Under the pieces are notes generated by a model. The model saw only the letters and a list, made by a program, of their open reading frames with translations. It ran no database searches and was not told the origin of the DNA. A stretch of 64,000 bases of DNA from Girardinichthys multiradiatus (taxonomy: Eukaryota; Chordata; Actinopteri; Cyprinodontiformes; Goodeidae): assembly GCF_021462225.1 (NCBI RefSeq), contig NC_061816.1, positions 12,177,390 to 12,241,389 on the forward strand, in the 5' to 3' direction. The position numbers and the translations under genes are program-made. This document shows positions 31,251 to 64,000 of the stretch, piece by piece; positions within the stretch are counted from its first letter, which is position 1; the number at the start of each line of letters is the position of its first letter.

Positions 31251-31740
31251 CAATTCTGTTTTCAAAAAGTTTTCTTCTTAGTCTGGTATACTATTCTGAT
31301 CTTCAATGTTGTGTTTTCATTAGGTGTAAACAGAAAGTCATCATAATTAACAGAAATGAAGGCGTGAAAGCATCCACGTGTGTGTGTTTAATCAATATAA
31401 GGTGTTTCCAATACTGAATTGAGTAATATCACTTTATTGTAGGTCCTGGCTGTAGATCATCTCAGGGCCCATTATTTGGTATTCCGTGACACTGACTGGG
31501 ACCCCAACCCCAGTATTGGGAACCACCGTTTTGAGGCAGCTCCCTGATTACCCATGAGAATTTGGGAATCACTGACATTTTGCTTATACCTCTTTATTGT
31601 GTAAGTGCAGACAACGTCCGTTTAAATATACAGCTAGCAGCCATTGTGTGTGGAAATAGTTATGATTGACAGGAAATATAATTACGAGCGTAACGCGGAG
31701 CCCGTTAAAATGATAAAGAGAAGAGGGGGAAAGGCTGACG
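31251..31740. other. Intergenic, no gene seen
   Basis: No exon or repeat recognised. A short stretch near 31440-31560 could be a decayed MITE. Confidence 0.4.
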
Positions 31741-32736
31741 TAAGGTGATGAGATTCTGGTGGTTGACGCCTGCGCGGGATACACTGCCTGGAACCGTTGG
31801 AGAGATTAGCAAGAAACTGCGCCTGTAGTGCGCCTCAACGGGGCGCCATATTGGCTCAAATAAGGCTAAAAGAAGTGTGCGGGCCATTTTTTCCCCTTCG
31901 TGGCCATTTTGGCTCTGGAAAGACCACTTGTCTGGACGACAGAGGGAGGAGTCTGGCATTTCTGGAAGTCGGAAAAAAAAAACAGCCAGGCAAAGCCAGT
32001 CAGCATCTTAGGCAACGTAAAACGCGAGAGCAACGAGTGGGTTTTATTACGATATTATTTTAATATTTTCCAGCACAAGCGGTCTATGCAACAGAGAAGG
32101 CTGTGGACATGATCGCGAAGGGTTTAATCTGGGTTCAGGAAACTGAAGAACGCTGCAGCCCGAGCTCATAGCGTTTTTTTTTCTCGATGGGGATAAGATA
32201 AGCCATCTGTGATACACCAACCGGTGATTCTGTCGACTGCTAGCTCGCATTAACCTAGCTTGCTAACCCTTCTCGAGAGTCCCGTTAGCTTGCGGCGAAA
32301 GGCAGCATCTCGGTCGGAGAAGGGGACGTGTCTGTGGATGCTGCCGTGTGCACAATAATCTCCACCAGTGAGGTACAAACCCGAGGCAATGTTAGAAGGG
32401 GTGTTTTTCTTCAAACGAGCAAGGAAGTCTCCACGCCCTGGGGTCTCGTCTGTGGTTACGGTTTAACCAGCCCACCAGGAGCGGAGCTCGGGAGAAGGTG
32501 GGGCCGAAGACTGACAGCCTGGGTCGCCAGCTAAATGCGGCTAACCGGCCAATTCGGTCTGTTTTAGTGGCAATTTGTGTTCCCGTTTGTTTTATTTTTT
32601 TAAGGGGTTAGCAGCTGCGAGTATCCTGGCACAGTAGTAATCTCACATAACAAAGAAATTAAGCTGACATTGATTACTTCCAAACCCCCGTGGGTGGGAT
32701 TTCGTCTGGAGAGCATCCCAGCTTACCTAGATGACC
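31741..32736 (+). promoter_or_regulatory. cask: cask promoter and 5' leader region
   Basis: CpG-richer than the flanks, with YY1-type motifs (GCGCCATATTG at 31843-31853; GGCCATTTTGG near 31902-31912) and no obvious TATA box. The likely transcription start lies somewhere here, with a leader running into the ATG at 32737. Several short upstream ATGs are present (for example 32328), so the leader may contain upstream reading frames. Boundaries are inferred. Confidence 0.5.
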
Positions 32737-63250
<30,514 letters not shown>

Positions 63251-63810
63251 GGTTCAATTTATTTCAGTTCACTTTTATTTATATAGCGCCAATTCACAAC
63301 ACATCGTCTCAAGGCACCTTACAAAGTCGGTTCAGTCGAATCATACAGATTTCAAGTACATTCCAGTTAATCCCATCGAACAGTGAAGTCAGATTCAGTT
63401 ATTTATTCAAATTGGTTAAAAGGTTTTTCTGTCTAAGGAAACCCAGCAGATTGCATCAAGTCAGTGACTTGCAGCATTCCCTCCTCCTGGATGAGCATGT
63501 AGAGACAGTGGACAGTCACTGGTGTTGACTTTGCAGCAATCCCTCATACTGAGCATGCATGTAGCGACAGTGGAGAGGAAAAACTCCCTTTTAACAGGAA
63601 GAAACCTCCAGCAGAACCAGGCACAGTGTGAGCGGCCATCTGCCACGACCGACTGTGGTTTGAGAGAACAGAGCAGAGACACAAAGAAGCAGTGATCCAG
63701 GAGTACTTTCTATGGTGAAAAAACACATTAATGGTTGTAGCTCCTTCAGTGGCTTCACCTAGGAGAGAATGACAGCTAAGCAGATGAACTCTGAGCCAGT
63801 TTTCAAGTCT
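63251..63810 (-). mobile_element. L2-like LINE copy D, 3' end, antisense
   Basis: Reverse complement of the 3' UTR of copies A-C: starts with the complement of GCGCTATATAAATAAA and TTGAATTG termini (63252-63300), and runs back to the GAAAACTGGCTCAGAG block (about 63805). 5'-truncated within the 3' UTR. Diverged from copies A-C, so a separate, perhaps older insertion. Confidence 0.85.
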
Positions 63811-64000
63811 AGAGTATGAAAGAATCCACATAGAATACCAATAAAATACATTCAAGTTTGTGGTTATAATGAGGTCCAGAGACTTTGAATATTTTTTTAG
63901 ACATCATATATACTCATCCAGTGTGTTGTATTTTAGCCAGAGCACAGTTTTGGACTTCTCTTTTGCAACTGTGCTTCAGGTAATTTAGAGTTGTTAAATT
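63811..64000. other. cask intron 7, window edge
   Basis: Nothing recognised. Confidence 0.5.

Noticed and set aside
63544..63855. 103-codon minus-strand frame as a protein gene
   Set aside because: It lies in the sense 3' UTR of L2 copy D; no exon structure or domain beyond the repeat.

Overview
The window is nuclear DNA of a teleost fish. It carries spliced vertebrate genes with GT-AG introns together with typical ray-finned-fish repeats: Tc1-like transposons with long inverted repeats, L2-like LINEs, tRNA-derived SINEs, hAT-type MITEs and a Penelope-like fragment. Species cannot be told from the sequence. No operon, CRISPR array or prokaryotic feature is present.

Five protein genes are supported by splice-consistent, homology-readable exons. 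(1) kdm6a (UTX, H3K27 demethylase), minus strand, exons 1-2 only (8668 down to 8285); the rest lies left of the window. (2) fundc1 (mitophagy receptor), plus strand, five coding exons, 10090-13055, complete. (3) cenpl (centromere protein L), minus strand, five coding exons from 22272 to 19687, including a 24-nt microexon, apparently complete. (4) cask (MAGUK scaffold with atypical CaM-kinase domain), plus strand, first seven coding exons from 32737 to 62742, running off the right edge. (5) gpr34 (lysophosphatidylserine-receptor family GPCR), minus strand, 58096-56804, one coding exon nested antisense in cask intron 5.

Layout: 1-8284 is kdm6a intron sequence with two Tc1-like copies and MITE relics. 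8285-10089 holds kdm6a exons 1-2 and the divergent kdm6a/fundc1 promoter interval. 10090-13320 is fundc1. 13056-19686 is repeat-rich intergenic DNA with a 3' L2 copy. 19663-22400 is cenpl. 22400-31740 is repeat-rich intergenic DNA (two L2 copies, a SINE with a 20-bp target duplication, a decayed second LINE). 31740-32736 is the cask promoter/5' leader. The rest is cask with an 18-kb first intron containing a Tc1-like copy and a nested hAT-in-Tc1 structure.

The genes do not form one pathway (chromatin, mitochondrion, kinetochore, synapse/adhesion, microglial GPCR). The kdm6a-fundc1 and cask-gpr34 neighbourhoods match human Xp11, whereas cenpl lies on chromosome 1 in human. I found no convincing new molecular system. 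The most informative observations are the exact hAT insertion inside a Tc1 transposase gene, the cenpl microexon, the fundc1 tandem acceptor with a lost ULK1-site serine, and three nearly identical Tc1 copies each broken differently.
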